Positions 19,317 through 29,416 of a stretch of 64,000 bases of DNA are shown piece after piece. The notes under the pieces are model-generated. The model worked only from the letters and a program-made list of their open reading frames with translations, was not told the DNA's origin and did no database searches. The stretch is taken from contig NZ_CP124862.1 of assembly GCF_030013905.1 (NCBI RefSeq), positions 2,607,051-2,671,050 on the forward strand. Reading direction: 5' to 3'. The position numbers were made by a program, and so were the translations under genes. Numbering within the stretch: the stretch's first letter is position 1; each line of letters starts with the position of its first letter. Origin of the DNA: Petroclostridium sp. X23. GTDB lineage: Bacteria > Bacillota > Clostridia > SK-Y3.

Positions 19317-19746
19317 TATCTTCACCACCCATTTCTTCCTTGTCACGAACAATAAACTTACATTTGATAGGAAGCTTGTGTATTGCCAGTCTCATTGCTT
19401 CTCTGGCAGTCTCTTCTGCAACCCCACCAATTTCAAACATAACTCTTCCCGGCTTTACAACAGCCACCCAGTATTCCGGAGAACCTTTACCACTACCCAT
19501 ACGGGTTTCAGCAGGTTTTTCTGTAACAGGCTTGTCAGGAAAGATCTTGATCCAAACCTTACCGCCTCTTTTTATATAACGGGTCATTGCTATTCTGGCA
19601 GCTTCAATCTGATTACTTGTAATCCAAGCCGGTTCAAGTGCTTGTATCCCAAAATCTCCATAGGTTATTTTATTACCTCTGGTAGCTTTACCAGTCATAC
19701 GACCTCTCATCACTCTACGACGTTTTACTCTTTTAGGCATTAACAT
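19306..19746 (-). CDS. rplP: 50S ribosomal protein L16
   Basis: Contacts A-site tRNA and organises the peptidyl transferase region. The 146 residues begin [20 protein letters not shown], include [20 protein letters not shown] and end in an acidic tail. It starts 2 nt after rpsC. Confidence 0.98.
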   Translation of the reverse strand: MLMPKRVKRRRVMRGRMTGKATRGNKITYGDFGIQALEPAWITSNQIEAARIAMTRYIKRGGKVWIKIFPDKPVTEKPAETRMGSGKGSPEYWVAVVKPGRVMFEIGGVAEETAREAMRLAIHKLPIKCKFIVRDKEEMGGEDNEG

Positions 19747-19748
19747 CT

Positions 19749-20414
19749 TTATCTTCCTCCTTCCCCGCGGTTTTGCTTCTTACTTTCCGGAAGGACTTCC
19801 CCTTTATATATCCAAACTTTGACACCGAGCTTTCCGTAAGTGGTATCTGCTTCCCAGAAACCATAATCAATATCTGCTCTTAAAGTCTGTAAAGGAATAG
19901 TACCTTCATGATAATGTTCGGTTCTTGCAATTTCAGCACCGCCTAAACGACCTGCAACAGCAGTCTTGATACCTTTAGCTCCCATTTTCATAGCTCTTGC
20001 CATTACTTGTTTCATAGCTTTTCTGAATGAAATTCTTCTTTCAAGCTGTGCAGCAATGTTTTCAGCTACTAACTGCGCGTCCAGTTCCGGAGATTTAACT
20101 TCAATAATGTTTATAGCAACATTTTTACCTGTCATTTGTTCCAGCTGTTGTTTCAATTTATCTATCTCGGAACCACCTCTTCCGATAATAATACCAGGTT
20201 TCGCACCGTGAATATTAATTTTCACTCTATTGGCAGCTCTTTCAATTTCTATCTTGGATACTCCAGCGATAAAAAGTGCCTTCTTAATATATTTTCTAAG
20301 TTTATAGTCTTCTACTAAGTTATCGGCAAAAACATTATCATTAGCAAACCATTTGGAATCCCAATCCTTTATTACGCCGACTCTTAAACCATGTGGATTA
20401 ACTTTCTGGCCCAT
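19749..20414 (-). CDS. rpsC: 30S ribosomal protein S3
   Basis: mRNA-entry protein with helicase function. It has the KH domain around [20 protein letters not shown] (about residues 75-94) and a C-terminal domain with [20 protein letters not shown]. At 221 residues its C-terminal tail is basic and short. It lies between rplV and rplP. Confidence 0.98.
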   Translation of the reverse strand: MGQKVNPHGLRVGVIKDWDSKWFANDNVFADNLVEDYKLRKYIKKALFIAGVSKIEIERAANRVKINIHGAKPGIIIGRGGSEIDKLKQQLEQMTGKNVAINIIEVKSPELDAQLVAENIAAQLERRISFRKAMKQVMARAMKMGAKGIKTAVAGRLGGAEIARTEHYHEGTIPLQTLRADIDYGFWEADTTYGKLGVKVWIYKGEVLPESKKQNRGEGGR

Positions 20415-20433
20415 TCTTCAACCTCCTTTTCTA

Positions 20434-20769
20434 TTATTCCTTTTCTTTCAACACGAGTGTAATATGGCTTTGTCTTTTTCTAATCCTGTATGCCCTTCCC
20501 TGTGCTCTTGGCATAATTCTCTTAAGTGTTGGGGCCTGATTAGCATACACTTCAGCAACATATAACTTCTCAACGTCCATTTCATGGTTATTTTCTGCAT
20601 TTGCAATTGCTGACTTCAATAGCTTTTCAAGTAATTCGGACGCAGCCTTTGGAGTGTGCTTTAAGATACCCATTGCTACTCCTACAGGTTTGTTACGAAT
20701 CAAATCTATCACAATCTTTGCTTTTCTCGGTGAGATACGAGCGTATCTAAGTATTGCTCTAGCTTCCAC
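20434..20769 (-). CDS. rplV: 50S ribosomal protein L22
   Basis: Lines the narrow part of the exit tunnel with its beta hairpin. The 111 residues include [20 protein letters not shown] and the hairpin tip [20 protein letters not shown]. Upstream, the gap to rpsS (147 bp) is filled by heptamer arrays. Confidence 0.98.
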   Translation of the reverse strand: MEARAILRYARISPRKAKIVIDLIRNKPVGVAMGILKHTPKAASELLEKLLKSAIANAENNHEMDVEKLYVAEVYANQAPTLKRIMPRAQGRAYRIRKRQSHITLVLKEKE

Positions 20770-20795
20770 AAATAATCCTCCTTTCGAATAGCATT

Positions 20796-20906
<111 letters not shown>

Positions 20907-20916
20907 ATCTTTTCAC

Positions 20917-21195
20917 TTATCTTACTCCGGATGACTTTTCTCCAGCGTGTCCCTTATAGGTTCTGGTAGGAGCAAATTCTCCCAGTTTATGTCCAACCAT
21001 ATCTTCTGTAACATATACCGGAACATGTTTTCTGCCATCATGCACGGCGATTGTATGTCCAACCATATCAGGGAATATTGTAGAACTTCTGGACCAGGTC
21101 TTTAAAACCTTTTTTTCTCCAGCTTTATTCATATCTTGTATTCTCTCAAGTAGCTTTTCTTCTACAAAAGGTCCTTTTTTCAGTGATCTACCCAT
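20917..21195 (-). CDS. rpsS: 30S ribosomal protein S19
   Basis: Head protein that forms a complex with S13 and a bridge to L5. The start is ATG 21195 with AAGGAGG 7 nt upstream, giving the usual 92 residues: [19 protein letters not shown] and the signature [19 protein letters not shown]. The longer frame to 21213 is not needed. Confidence 0.97.
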   Translation of the reverse strand: MGRSLKKGPFVEEKLLERIQDMNKAGEKKVLKTWSRSSTIFPDMVGHTIAVHDGRKHVPVYVTEDMVGHKLGEFAPTRTYKGHAGEKSSGVR

Positions 21196-21254
21196 TCCAT
21201 TGCCTCCTTCCACATCTGTGGCTAGTATCCTATGACAAGCGGTAAGTAAAAGTT

Positions 21255-21285
21255 ACTCCCCACTCCCCACTGTCCACTCCCCACT
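21255..21285. repeat. ACTCCCC heptamer array between rplB and rpsS
   Basis: ACTCCCC, ACTCCCC, ACTGTCC, ACTCCCC, ACT. This has the same internal ACTGTCC variant as the array at 5487-5517, which points to copying of a whole array rather than independent slippage. No inverted partner is visible in this short gap. Confidence 0.8.
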
Positions 21286-21288
21286 TTG

Positions 21289-22122
21289 TTATTTCGCGTT
21301 TCTTCTCTTAACGATAAACTTATCTGATTTATTCTTTTTCTTTCTTGTCTTGTATCCAAGAGCAGGTTTACCCCATGGAGTTACAGGACTTGGTCTTCCG
21401 ATCGGTGATTTACCTTCTCCACCACCGTGTGGATGGTCAACAGGATTCATTACAACACCACGTACGGTTGGTCTCCAACCCATATGTCTCTTTCTTCCTG
21501 CTTTACCGATGGAGATATTTTCATTTTCTAAGTTTCCAACCTGTCCTATCGTTGCTTTACAGTTTAGTCTTATCATTCTGACTTCACCGGAAGGCAACCT
21601 TACCTGTGCATAGTCTTCTTCCTTAGCCATTAACTGTGCCACATTTCCCGCCGCTCTTACCAACTGGGCACCTTTACCAGGCTTTAACTCAATATTGTGA
21701 ATCAGAGTACCTACCGGCATATCCTTTAATGCCATTGCATTACCAGGCTTTATGTCTGCACCGGCTCCGGACAATATAGTATCTCCTACCTTTAACCCTA
21801 AAGGAGCGATAATATATCTTTTTTCTCCATCTTCGTATTCAACAAGAGCGATATTTGCTGTTCTGTTAGGATCATACTCAATTGTAAGTACATTTGCCGG
21901 AACACCGTCTCTATCTCTCTTGAAATCGATGATTCTATATTTTCTCTTAACACCGCCACCCCTGTGACGCACTGTGATCCTACCATATGAATTTCTGCCG
22001 GCAGTCTTTTTTATCGGTTCTAGTAGAGATTTTTCAGGTTCTACCTTTGACACCTCTTCAAAAGTAGAAACAGTCATAAATCTTCTTGCCGGAGAAGTAG
22101 GATTAAACTTTTTAACTGGCAT
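21289..22122 (-). CDS. rplB: 50S ribosomal protein L2
   Basis: Large-subunit protein next to the peptidyl transferase centre. The 277 residues contain [16 protein letters not shown] at the start and the conserved [18 protein letters not shown] loop with its essential histidine. ATG 22122 is preferred over TTG 22131. It is flanked on both sides by gaps with heptamer arrays. Confidence 0.98.
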   Translation of the reverse strand: MPVKKFNPTSPARRFMTVSTFEEVSKVEPEKSLLEPIKKTAGRNSYGRITVRHRGGGVKRKYRIIDFKRDRDGVPANVLTIEYDPNRTANIALVEYEDGEKRYIIAPLGLKVGDTILSGAGADIKPGNAMALKDMPVGTLIHNIELKPGKGAQLVRAAGNVAQLMAKEEDYAQVRLPSGEVRMIRLNCKATIGQVGNLENENISIGKAGRKRHMGWRPTVRGVVMNPVDHPHGGGEGKSPIGRPSPVTPWGKPALGYKTRKKKNKSDKFIVKRRNAK

Positions 22123-22144
22123 CCTTTTCAACTCCCATCTATCT

Positions 22145-22279
22145 AATTAATAATTAATAATGAATAATGAATAATTGATATTCACTATCGAATCGTTCAA
22201 TTTTATTGTTAATTATCTGTTTCTAATGAAAAACCAACAAATAATTATTAATTGTTAATTATTCATTATTAATTAATTA
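22145..22279. repeat. Inverted ATTAATA/ATGAATA heptamer arrays
   Basis: The left array 22145-22177 is AATTAAT/AATGAAT-type 7-mers. The right array 22241-22279 is the opposite strand type (ATTAATT, GTTAATT, ATTCATT, ATTAATT). Together they could fold into a long AT-rich stem around about 65 bp. They are located between rplW and rplB. Confidence 0.75.
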
Positions 22280-22570
22280 CGCCATTCCTTCAAAGAATTC
22301 TATACTTTTACTGTCTTCAGTCAGCGTAACGATCGCTTTTTTCCAATCAGGTCTTTTTCCGGAATGCATTCCCATTCTTTTAATCTTACCTAAAACTCTC
22401 ATAGTATTTACGCTTTCTACCTTAACGCCAAAAATTTCTTCGACCGCATTTTTTACTTCTATTTTGTTGGCATTTAACGGCACTGCGAAGGTGTATTTTC
22501 TGTCGGCAGATTGCTCCATACTCCGTTCAGAAATTATAGGTTTGATAATGACATCATGTGCAGCTCTCAT
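22277..22570 (-). CDS. rplW: 50S ribosomal protein L23
   Basis: Docking site for trigger factor and SRP at the tunnel exit. The 97 residues begin [20 protein letters not shown] and carry [20 protein letters not shown]. The start overlaps the rplD stop by 1 nt. The C-terminus runs to the edge of a heptamer array. Confidence 0.97.
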   Translation of the reverse strand: MRAAHDVIIKPIISERSMEQSADRKYTFAVPLNANKIEVKNAVEEIFGVKVESVNTMRVLGKIKRMGMHSGKRPDWKKAIVTLTEDSKSIEFFEGMA

Positions 22571-23193
22571 TATGCGTACACCTCCTCAATCTTTGCAATT
22601 GCATCTTTAGTAACTATAAATTTATCATGATTGAGTATATCATAAACATTTAATGTATTTACCAGCGTAGTCGTTACCCCTGGAATATTGCTTGCAGACT
22701 TGATAACAACTTCGTTCTTTTCCGGAAGTACTACCAATGCCTTCGAGTCAACATTAAGATTACTTAATATTTTTGCAAATTCTTTTGTTTTTATAGCGTC
22801 CATACTTAAAGCATCTAATACTAAAAGTTCATTATCTAATACTTTAGAACTTAAAGCAGATTTAAGCGCTAATCTTTTTACCTTTTTATTTAAGGAGTAT
22901 CTATAGCTTCTTGGTTTAGGTCCTAAAGCTACACCGCCTCCTACCCATTGAGGAGACCTGATACTACCTTGTCTTGCTCTACCGGTACCTTTTTGTCTCC
23001 AAGGCTTAATACCGCCGCCACGAACTTCCGCTCTGGTCTTGGTATTTTGAGTCCCTTGTCTTTGATTTGCCAAGTAATTTACTACTACTTGATGAAGAAC
23101 AGTTTTATTTACTTCTGCTCCAAAAATATTATCGTTTAATTCGATATCTCCAACTTGTTTACCGCTCATATCGTACAAAGCCACCTTAGGCAT
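22570..23193 (-). CDS. rplD: 50S ribosomal protein L4
   Basis: Lines the exit tunnel; in E. coli it controls its own operon. It has the extended loop [20 protein letters not shown] and [20 protein letters not shown]. There are two adjacent ATGs (23196 and 23193); the second has better spacing from AAAGGAGG, giving 207 residues. Confidence 0.97.
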   Translation of the reverse strand: MPKVALYDMSGKQVGDIELNDNIFGAEVNKTVLHQVVVNYLANQRQGTQNTKTRAEVRGGGIKPWRQKGTGRARQGSIRSPQWVGGGVALGPKPRSYRYSLNKKVKRLALKSALSSKVLDNELLVLDALSMDAIKTKEFAKILSNLNVDSKALVVLPEKNEVVIKSASNIPGVTTTLVNTLNVYDILNHDKFIVTKDAIAKIEEVYA

Positions 23194-23220
23194 CATACAT
23201 CCTCCTTTCTTATAAGCTTG

Positions 23221-23850
23221 TTATGCTTTTACTGTATTTCTAACAACTACCAGTCCGCCTTTTGGTCCAGGTACCGCACCTTTTACCAAAAGAAGATTCT
23301 TTTCTGTATCTATCTTAACAACATCAAGGTTTTGTATTGTAATTTTTTCAACACCCATATGGCCAGGTAATTTTTTACCTTTCATAACTTTGGAAGGTGT
23401 ACTACAAGCTCCCAAAGAACCAGGGCCTCTATGATAGTGAGAACCATGACTCATCGGACCTCTATGGGTACCCCATCTTTTAATCGTACCTGCAAAACCT
23501 TTACCTTTGCTAGTGCCGGTAACATCTATTCTGTCTCCCGCGGCAAAAACATCAACTTTGATTTCATCTCCGACGTTGAGTGCATCTGCATTATCCAATT
23601 TTAATTCTCTTAAGAACCTTTTGTATTCAACTTTTGCTTTGTCAAAATGTCCTTTTTGAGGTTTGCTGACATTTTTCTCTTTCTTAGTGGCAAAACCCAC
23701 CTGCACAGCGCTATACCCGTCATTATCAACAGTTTTCTTCTGTACAACCGTACATGGTCCAGCCTCTATAACAGTTACAGGAATTACTCTGCCGTCTTCA
23801 TCAAACACCTGAGTCATTCCAATTTTTTTACCTAAAATCGCCTTCTCCAT
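23221..23850 (-). CDS. rplC: 50S ribosomal protein L3
   Basis: Early 23S-binding protein reaching the peptidyl transferase centre. The 209 residues begin [20 protein letters not shown], with the central extension [20 protein letters not shown] and [20 protein letters not shown]. It is separated from rpsJ by 216 bp of heptamer-containing spacer. Confidence 0.98.
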   Translation of the reverse strand: MEKAILGKKIGMTQVFDEDGRVIPVTVIEAGPCTVVQKKTVDNDGYSAVQVGFATKKEKNVSKPQKGHFDKAKVEYKRFLRELKLDNADALNVGDEIKVDVFAAGDRIDVTGTSKGKGFAGTIKRWGTHRGPMSHGSHYHRGPGSLGACSTPSKVMKGKKLPGHMGVEKITIQNLDVVKIDTEKNLLLVKGAVPGPKGGLVVVRNTVKA

Positions 23851-23904
23851 TATGGCACCTCCTAATTGGTTATTGGTTCACATTTGCGAACATGACCGAT
23901 TTAC

Positions 23905-24060
23905 TAATTAATAATTAATAGTTAATAATTAATAATGATTGATCTGATTCCAACTAATATCTCTATTAAGACTTATGTTGATAAATCAAAATTTGTAGCA
24001 ATAATATCATACTCCCATTTTAAAAATTGCCGGGATAATTATTCACTATTCATTATTCAC
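23905..24060. repeat. Inverted TTAATAA / TATTCAC heptamer arrays
   Basis: The left array 23905-23938 is TAATTAATAATTAATAGTTA and so on with a 7-bp period. The right array 24035-24060 is ATTATTCACTATTCATTATT followed by CAC, whose reverse complement is GTGAATA/ATGAATA. They bracket about 95 bp between rplC and rpsJ. Confidence 0.75.
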
Positions 24061-24066
24061 TGCTTT

Positions 24067-24378
24067 TTACAGTTTGATTTCAATATCTACGCCTGCTGGC
24101 AAATCCAGTCTCATTAAGGCATCCACAGTTTTTGGGGTCGGAAGCAAAATATCAATGAGTCTTTTGTGCGTTCTCATTTCAAACTGCTCACGGGAATCCT
24201 TGTACTTGTGAACTGCTCTCAAAATAGTAATGATTTCTTTTTTAGTAGGCAGTGGAATAGGTCCTGATACCTTTGCTCCTGTCCTTTTAGCAGTTTCCAC
24301 AATCTTCTCGGCTGATTGATCCAATAACATATGATCATAAGCCTTCAATCTGATTCTAATTTTTTGATTTGCTGCCAT
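24067..24378 (-). CDS. rpsJ: 30S ribosomal protein S10 / NusE
   Basis: Head protein and, as NusE, a transcription antitermination factor. ATG 24378 follows AAGGAGGG and gives 103 residues starting [20 protein letters not shown], with [20 protein letters not shown]. It is the first gene of the leftward ribosomal protein cluster. The frame continues to 24474 only by chance. Confidence 0.97.
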   Translation of the reverse strand: MAANQKIRIRLKAYDHMLLDQSAEKIVETAKRTGAKVSGPIPLPTKKEIITILRAVHKYKDSREQFEMRTHKRLIDILLPTPKTVDALMRLDLPAGVDIEIKL

Positions 24379-24595
24379 ATTAGCTAACCCTCCTTCAATC
24401 GTACGTTTTTTCGGAATCTCAATAAACCTGGCACTGCTGCGTTTTAAAGCTTGTGAGATAAGCTTTGTTAACACTGCACTTTTGTGCTTAATGTTTTTTC
24501 AATTCCTGTTTTTTCTTGCCGCTCTCGGCAAATGGTCTTGTGATACGTACGACAGTAGCAAAAAACTGTACACTGTGCCGGGTGTTTCATATTAT

Positions 24596-24623
24596 CCTAT
24601 AATTAAACCCAGATTACCGTCAA
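24596..24623 (-). promoter_or_regulatory. Candidate sigma-A promoter for rpsJ operon
   Basis: On the minus strand TTGACG (24623-24618) is followed after 16 bp by TATAGG (24601-24596). It lies about 220 nt before rpsJ, leaving room for a leader. The match to TATAAT is modest, so this is a candidate only. Confidence 0.3.
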
Positions 24624-24918
24624 ATGACATAACCTGGGCATAAAAACTCTCGTTCAGCACAAAAAGTTCACCACTCTTAACGCTGCCAAATTAATACAAA
24701 TCTGGCAATGCAAACAGAATACTAAAATTTCTCCTACTCGCACTATTAAAGTGTACAGTGACGCTGTCGCCCGGTTTCATGAATCGGACATTCTCCATGA
24801 AAATTCCCCCAACTCAACGGTTGGCAACCTTCCACTTCATCGTATGTCATGTCACAACTCTTACATATTACATGATTGGCGCGGATTTTGCAAGGGTTTT
24901 TTTAAAAAAAATTTATTT

Positions 24919-25076
24919 AGTGAGGAGTGGGGAGATTTGCATAAAAATTATAACGCAGTATAGTTGATATGTATAGTGTAGAGTATATATAATATATTAA
25001 AAAAGTGCAGGTATTTTACGGGTATGTGATGAGTTTTTATAAGATTCCTTTTTCTCCCCACTCCTCACTCCCCACT
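24919..25076. repeat. Inverted AGTGAGG/AGTGGGG heptamer arrays
   Basis: Left: AGTGAGGAGTGGGGAG (24919-24934). Right: CTCCCCACTCCTCACTCCCC followed by ACT (25054-25076), the opposite strand type. The right array ends 26 bp before the RluA-2 ATG, the same placement as the right array before RluA-1 (22 bp). Confidence 0.8.
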
Positions 25077-25102
25077 ATCAAAACAAAAGGAGTTCTGCGA
25101 AT

Positions 25103-26050
25103 ATGAAAACTATCCTCGTAAATTTAAATGATGCCGATCAAAGAATAGATAAATTTCTCCAAAAATATTTTAATACGATGCCTCTAAGTGCAATATATAA
25201 ATACATAAGGAAAAAAAGAGTAAAAGTTAATGGAAAGAAAATAGAGATTAGCTATAAGCTTGCCGTAAATGATAAAATAGATCTATATATAAATGATGAG
25301 TTTTTTGAAGATACCAAGCCGGCAATAAATTTTACGGCCATTAAACCTGATATCCATATACTTTATGAAGATACCAATATTCTTCTCATCGATAAAATGC
25401 CGGGAATGGTTGTGCATGCTGATGAATCGGAGCAGGTAAATACATTAATTAACCATGTTCAGTCTTATCTATATCATAAGAAAGAATATTTACCCGAAGA
25501 AGAGAATACTTTTGCTCCGGCACTTTGCAATAGAATTGACCGGAATACCGGCGGTATTGTGATTGCGGCTAAGAATGCGGAAGCATTGAGGATTATCAAT
25601 GAAAAGATTAAAGAAAAAGAAATCAGAAAATTTTATCTTTGTATGGTTCACGGTCTTCTTGAAAAAAAAGAAGGAGATTTGTCCGATTATCTCAGTAGAA
25701 ACTATTCGGCTAAGAAAGTATCCATCTTAGATAAACCTGAAAAAGGAGCAAAAAAGATCATTACAAAATATAAGGTTTTAAAAGAAAAAAATAATATGAG
25801 TTTATTGGAAATAGAGCTAATCACCGGAAGAACCCATCAAATCCGGGCGCATTTTGCTTCTATCGGGCACCCTTTGGTTGGTGACCGGAAATATGGAGAA
25901 AACTCATTAAATCATTCTGCAGGGTTTAAGCATCAAGCGTTATATTCATATAAGATCTTTTTTAATTTCTCCAGTGATGCCGGAAAATTGAATTATTTAG
26001 CAAGAAGAACCTTCGAAGTAAAAGAAGTACCCTTTACAAAATTATTTTAA
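25103..26050 (+). CDS. RluA-family pseudouridine synthase (paralogue 2)
   Basis: Same fold and length as the gene at 5539-6480 (315 residues). An N-terminal S4 domain (about 13-60, IDKFLQKYFNTMPLSAIYKY) is followed by the catalytic NRIDRNTGGIVIA (Asp146, the same number as the paralogue) and TGRTHQIRAHF. AAAGGAG lies 10 nt before the ATG. The two proteins match along their whole length and are clearly paralogues. This copy lies just upstream of and divergent from the S10 cluster. Its RNA target is not predictable from sequence. Confidence 0.9.
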   Translation: MKTILVNLNDADQRIDKFLQKYFNTMPLSAIYKYIRKKRVKVNGKKIEISYKLAVNDKIDLYINDEFFEDTKPAINFTAIKPDIHILYEDTNILLIDKMPGMVVHADESEQVNTLINHVQSYLYHKKEYLPEEENTFAPALCNRIDRNTGGIVIAAKNAEALRIINEKIKEKEIRKFYLCMVHGLLEKKEGDLSDYLSRNYSAKKVSILDKPEKGAKKIITKYKVLKEKNNMSLLEIELITGRTHQIRAHFASIGHPLVGDRKYGENSLNHSAGFKHQALYSYKIFFNFSSDAGKLNYLARRTFEVKEVPFTKLF

Positions 26051-26103
26051 AACACATATATAGGAAACGGTGATAAAGTAGAATTTAGCACGTAGAAGGA
26101 GTG

Positions 26104-26168
26104 AAGCACGGTGATGGACCTACTGCTGCACCTGATTTTGGTGAAGCTGTAGGTCCGTCCCCGTGCTT
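26104..26168. other. Long stem-loop of unknown role
   Basis: AAGCACGG...GGACCTAC (26104-26123) is answered by GTAGGTCC...CCGTGCTT (26149-26168). The 20-nt arms have an unpaired or mismatched centre of 4 nt, and the middle CACCTGATTTTGGTG can form a second small hairpin. It lies between convergent RluA-2 and the EAL gene. There is no clear U-run, so a simple terminator is uncertain. Confidence 0.55.
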
Positions 26169-26272
26169 TGCGACTGACCCACGATGCACTTTTTAACATT
26201 CTCCCATACGCACGTTAAATGTACCCACAAATGTAGCATATACCACAAAAAATTTGCGCAAGCTGTTTTTAA

Positions 26273-28108
26273 CTATTCTATATATGCACAGCTTTTCCAT
26301 ATCGTTTTACATAGCTTTTTAATCTGACTGGCATCTTCCGCAAGCTGCAATATATCGGTATATCTTCTATACCTGTTTGTCACCCCGGCAATAGAAATGG
26401 TCACAAGTGGAAAATGTTCCACTACACCATGCCTGTTCTTAGTGATAATATATCCTCGTTCAACATCTTGTTGCTTATACAGCTCTTTTACCTTCTCATC
26501 AAAGCTTTTCATAATATTTGTACAAATCTCACATACATCATGGGTATCTGCAATAATAACAAAGTCATCTCCTCCGATATGCCCTACAAACTTATCAGCA
26601 GCCATATATTTAGCACTTTCATCATTCAATACCTTTGCAGTCATTTGAAGAAGCTTGTCCCCACTTTCAAAACCGTAAACATCATTATATGATTTGAAAT
26701 TATCAATATCAATATATAAAACACAGTACGGCTTATCCCCATCCATGATCCCTGCCAGCTTTTTCTCGATAAGATTGTTTCCCGGCAGTCCGGTTAATGC
26801 ATTAAGGTGTTTCGCGTAATTTATTTCGAGCTGAGTGGATTTTTCCAATAAGTCTTTTACTGTGATGATTCCATAATAATCGTTGTTTTTAGTAACCAGT
26901 ACGTAGTCATAGAGATCATCTTCTTTTCTTGCCATCGCAAGCTTTGACACCTTGTCAAGCGGCGTATAATACTCTACAACCAATGGATTTCGATTCATCA
27001 ATAGCGTAATAGGTCTCTTCATAAAAATCGCAACACCGTATTGCGTACCCAACTTGGCAAAAAACTTATCTTTCATGACCAATCCCATCAATTTATTCCC
27101 ATCCACCACCGCAATGCCTTTCATATTAGCATTGCTGTTAAACTTCTCCAGCAGCCCTGCTCCGGTAGTTTGGGGCGATACGGTATACCCTTGCCTTGCG
27201 ATATCTCCAATCGCAATGGTGGATGTGTTATGATAATATGCACCGCTTCTGATTTTATTTCTTTCTATGATCTGCTTTTTTATTTCCGGTGCAACAGCGT
27301 AGAAATCCGGATACGGTCTTTGAATATAATAACCTTGCCCATAGGGAATCCCTAAATCGATTAAAGTATTCAGTTCATTTACCGTTTCGATCCCTTCCGC
27401 AATCATTTTTATATTGGCAATCAGGCAAAAGTCGTATAATGTCTTTAATAAAGCTTGCTTGAACCCGTCCTTATCTATATCTCGAATCAATTTCATATCT
27501 ATTTTCAAATACTGAGGTCTGATCTCCGCAAGCAGATTTAGGCCGGAGTAACCTGAGCCGGTATCATCAATTGCAACTTTATATCCTTGCTGGTTATAAT
27601 TATCGATAATCTTTTTAAAGCTTTTAAAATCATCTATAGAAGATTTCTCTGTAATTTCAAAAATAATATTTTCCGGGTCAATATGATACCTTTGCAAAAA
27701 TATTTTTGTAAATCCTTGCCTGAACTTATCGTCATATATTACTTTTGGATCAACATTTAAAAACAACATATGCTGAGGAAAGATATCCTTCGCATTTTCT
27801 AATGCTTTTGCCCTGCATAACGACTCCAAGTCCCACGTTCTTCCAAACCTTCTTGCTGTTTCAAAAAGCACATCGGGATATTCTAAAGCTGAATCGACCG
27901 GTCCCCTTGAAAGCGCCTCATAACCAAGGATATTCCCGTCACTTAGCGAAACAATGGGCTGAAAAAAAGTCCTAACAGAACCATGAAGCAGTATCTCTTT
28001 AAATTTATTATATAAAGACAGCTCGTTTTCTTTTAAGCCCTCTGCTTTGCCTCGTCTATTCTCGTCTATTAGTAAATCATAATAAAAATCAAGGGCCATG
28101 CCATCCAT
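26273..28108 (-). CDS. EAL - CBS pair - GGDEF signalling protein
   Basis: Predicted cyclic-di-GMP enzyme or sensor, cytoplasmic (no membrane helix). The EAL domain (about 40-265) keeps YEALSRG, the acidic ITEKS, IDDTGSGYSG and AEGIET, so phosphodiesterase activity is likely. A CBS-pair region (about 295-425) could bind an adenine nucleotide. The C-terminal GGDEF domain (about 430-600) has GGDDF (512-516) instead of GG(D/E)EF, so cyclase activity is doubtful; GTP binding with regulation of the EAL part is one option. The start is ATG 28108 behind GAAGGGAG (611 residues); a TTG at 28126 is less likely. It stands alone in the locus. Confidence 0.88.
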   Translation of the reverse strand: MDGMALDFYYDLLIDENRRGKAEGLKENELSLYNKFKEILLHGSVRTFFQPIVSLSDGNILGYEALSRGPVDSALEYPDVLFETARRFGRTWDLESLCRAKALENAKDIFPQHMLFLNVDPKVIYDDKFRQGFTKIFLQRYHIDPENIIFEITEKSSIDDFKSFKKIIDNYNQQGYKVAIDDTGSGYSGLNLLAEIRPQYLKIDMKLIRDIDKDGFKQALLKTLYDFCLIANIKMIAEGIETVNELNTLIDLGIPYGQGYYIQRPYPDFYAVAPEIKKQIIERNKIRSGAYYHNTSTIAIGDIARQGYTVSPQTTGAGLLEKFNSNANMKGIAVVDGNKLMGLVMKDKFFAKLGTQYGVAIFMKRPITLLMNRNPLVVEYYTPLDKVSKLAMARKEDDLYDYVLVTKNNDYYGIITVKDLLEKSTQLEINYAKHLNALTGLPGNNLIEKKLAGIMDGDKPYCVLYIDIDNFKSYNDVYGFESGDKLLQMTAKVLNDESAKYMAADKFVGHIGGDDFVIIADTHDVCEICTNIMKSFDEKVKELYKQQDVERGYIITKNRHGVVEHFPLVTISIAGVTNRYRRYTDILQLAEDASQIKKLCKTIWKSCAYIE

Positions 28109-28281
28109 TACACTATCTCCCTTCAAAGTCGATAATCTAGCATGGTAAGTATATATTTCTCGTGTTAGATTTTCATTAAAATAATATTAAATTCACGTAA
28201 AGTATGGTGGTTCACTTATAGATCGTTTAAGTTGAAAGTAGAAATATAATAGTGCTTGTTTCAATATATCTTTTTATTATC

Positions 28282-28355
28282 GTAGGGGCGGACGACCCTG
28301 TCCACCCGCTATACCATTATCCTGCCTACGGGCGGACAGAGTCGTCCGCCCCTAC
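28282..28355. repeat. GC-rich dispersed inverted repeat, copy 2
   Basis: GTAGGGGCGGACGACCCTGT continues to CCACCCG, then a loop of about 17 nt, and CGGGCGGACAGAGTCGTCCG to CCCCTAC. Arms are about 27 bp with a few mismatches. It lies in the 323-bp gap 28109-28431, where I see no gene. Confidence 0.85.
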
Positions 28356-28431
28356 GGAATCTTAACTGTTGGCGTGATATAACTTGGTAAATTGAAAGTC
28401 CAAAGTTCGTTGTCTATACTCTCCGATCTGA

Positions 28432-29238
28432 CTACTCCTTAATATGCTCATGGTTCTTTAGATGTTCCATACAGTATTCATGGTCTCCTTCACAATCTAC
28501 ACAGTACCTAAAATCCATTTTTGGATCATCTTTTTCGGTAATACCGCATATGGTACATTTGTGTATGGTAGTATTTCTTGGAATCTGCTCATGAAATCTC
28601 CTGCGGTTGCTGTGAACTTGCCGTGTCATTTTTGCGCCGGTAGATATTTCACGTCCAAAGAAAATGAAGTAGTTAATAATAGAGACGATCGCCATCACTT
28701 TTTGAGGTATGGGCATGAACAACACTGTAAAACCTATAAAAATCCAGTTAAGCCATGCCAAATATTTTACTTTCACAGGTAAAATGAAAAATAATAAGAA
28801 TTCATAATTAGGGTAAATACGTGCAAAAGCCAGAAACAGTGATAAGTTTAAATATGTAGAAGTTCCTACTCCTCCCGTAATGAAAACCGCAGCGGTCGTT
28901 CCTGCCATTCCCAACAGATAATACATATTGAACCTAAAGCTTCCCCACTCATGCTCCAGTGCATTTCCAATCATATAATAAAGATATAACACAAATATAA
29001 TCCATATAGGGGACGATACGGAAGGCGGAATAAACACATATGTGATCAGCCTCCACACTTCACCTCTAAAAACCAGAGATGGAATCAGCATTAATTTAGT
29101 AGTAAATCCCCCGGTATGATCTACATACATTAAAAAATAGATAAATCCGTTTAGTCCTACAATATAGGTCATCAAGCCTTTAATGGCAAGATGCCCGAAT
29201 CTTCTCTCAAGCTTTTCCAACCAATTCACAATCGTCAT
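28432..29238 (-). CDS. Rhomboid-like membrane protein with C-terminal CxxC motifs
   Basis: The 268 residues have about six hydrophobic segments. The rhomboid-type pattern GEVWRLITYVFIPP, then ALEHEWGSFRFNMYYLLG (L1/TM2-3 signature) and the later ILPVKVKYLAW segment place it in or near the rhomboid superfamily. The active-site GxSG motif and the TM6 histidine are not visible: the expected place reads GTSTYLNLSLFLAFARIYPN. The C-terminal 40 residues hold CTIC (about 228) and CVDC (about 246), a likely zinc-binding ribbon, plus a late Cys/His cluster. Role unknown; probably not a protease. Confidence 0.7.
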   Translation of the reverse strand: MTIVNWLEKLERRFGHLAIKGLMTYIVGLNGFIYFLMYVDHTGGFTTKLMLIPSLVFRGEVWRLITYVFIPPSVSSPIWIIFVLYLYYMIGNALEHEWGSFRFNMYYLLGMAGTTAAVFITGGVGTSTYLNLSLFLAFARIYPNYEFLLFFILPVKVKYLAWLNWIFIGFTVLFMPIPQKVMAIVSIINYFIFFGREISTGAKMTRQVHSNRRRFHEQIPRNTTIHKCTICGITEKDDPKMDFRYCVDCEGDHEYCMEHLKNHEHIKE

Positions 29239-29416
29239 TCCTTTCCTTGGGCTTGTTTGCCGTTTTGCGTTATTTCATTATATTATATTATTGGTGATAA
29301 TACAATAAATGATAACTTCATTAAGTTCACAAAAGAAAAGAAGGCCATTCCCTAATATTAACGGAAATAACCTTTCGTCATATAAAATATACATATTAAA
29401 ACAAATTTACATACGC

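Larger units (their letters stand above)
24379..25102. other. Leader region of the S10 cluster and upstream of RluA paralogue 2
   Basis: There is no gene in these 724 bases. It must contain the promoter for the leftward ribosomal protein operon (candidate at 24596-24623). Its right half holds an inverted heptamer pair (24919-25076) next to the start of the second RluA gene. The str operon genes often found upstream of rpsJ are absent. Confidence 0.6.

Noticed and set aside
19237..19743. Long plus-strand frame of 168 codons opposite rplP
   Set aside because: Antisense shadow of rplP/rpmC with Ser/Phe-rich composition and no ribosome binding site.
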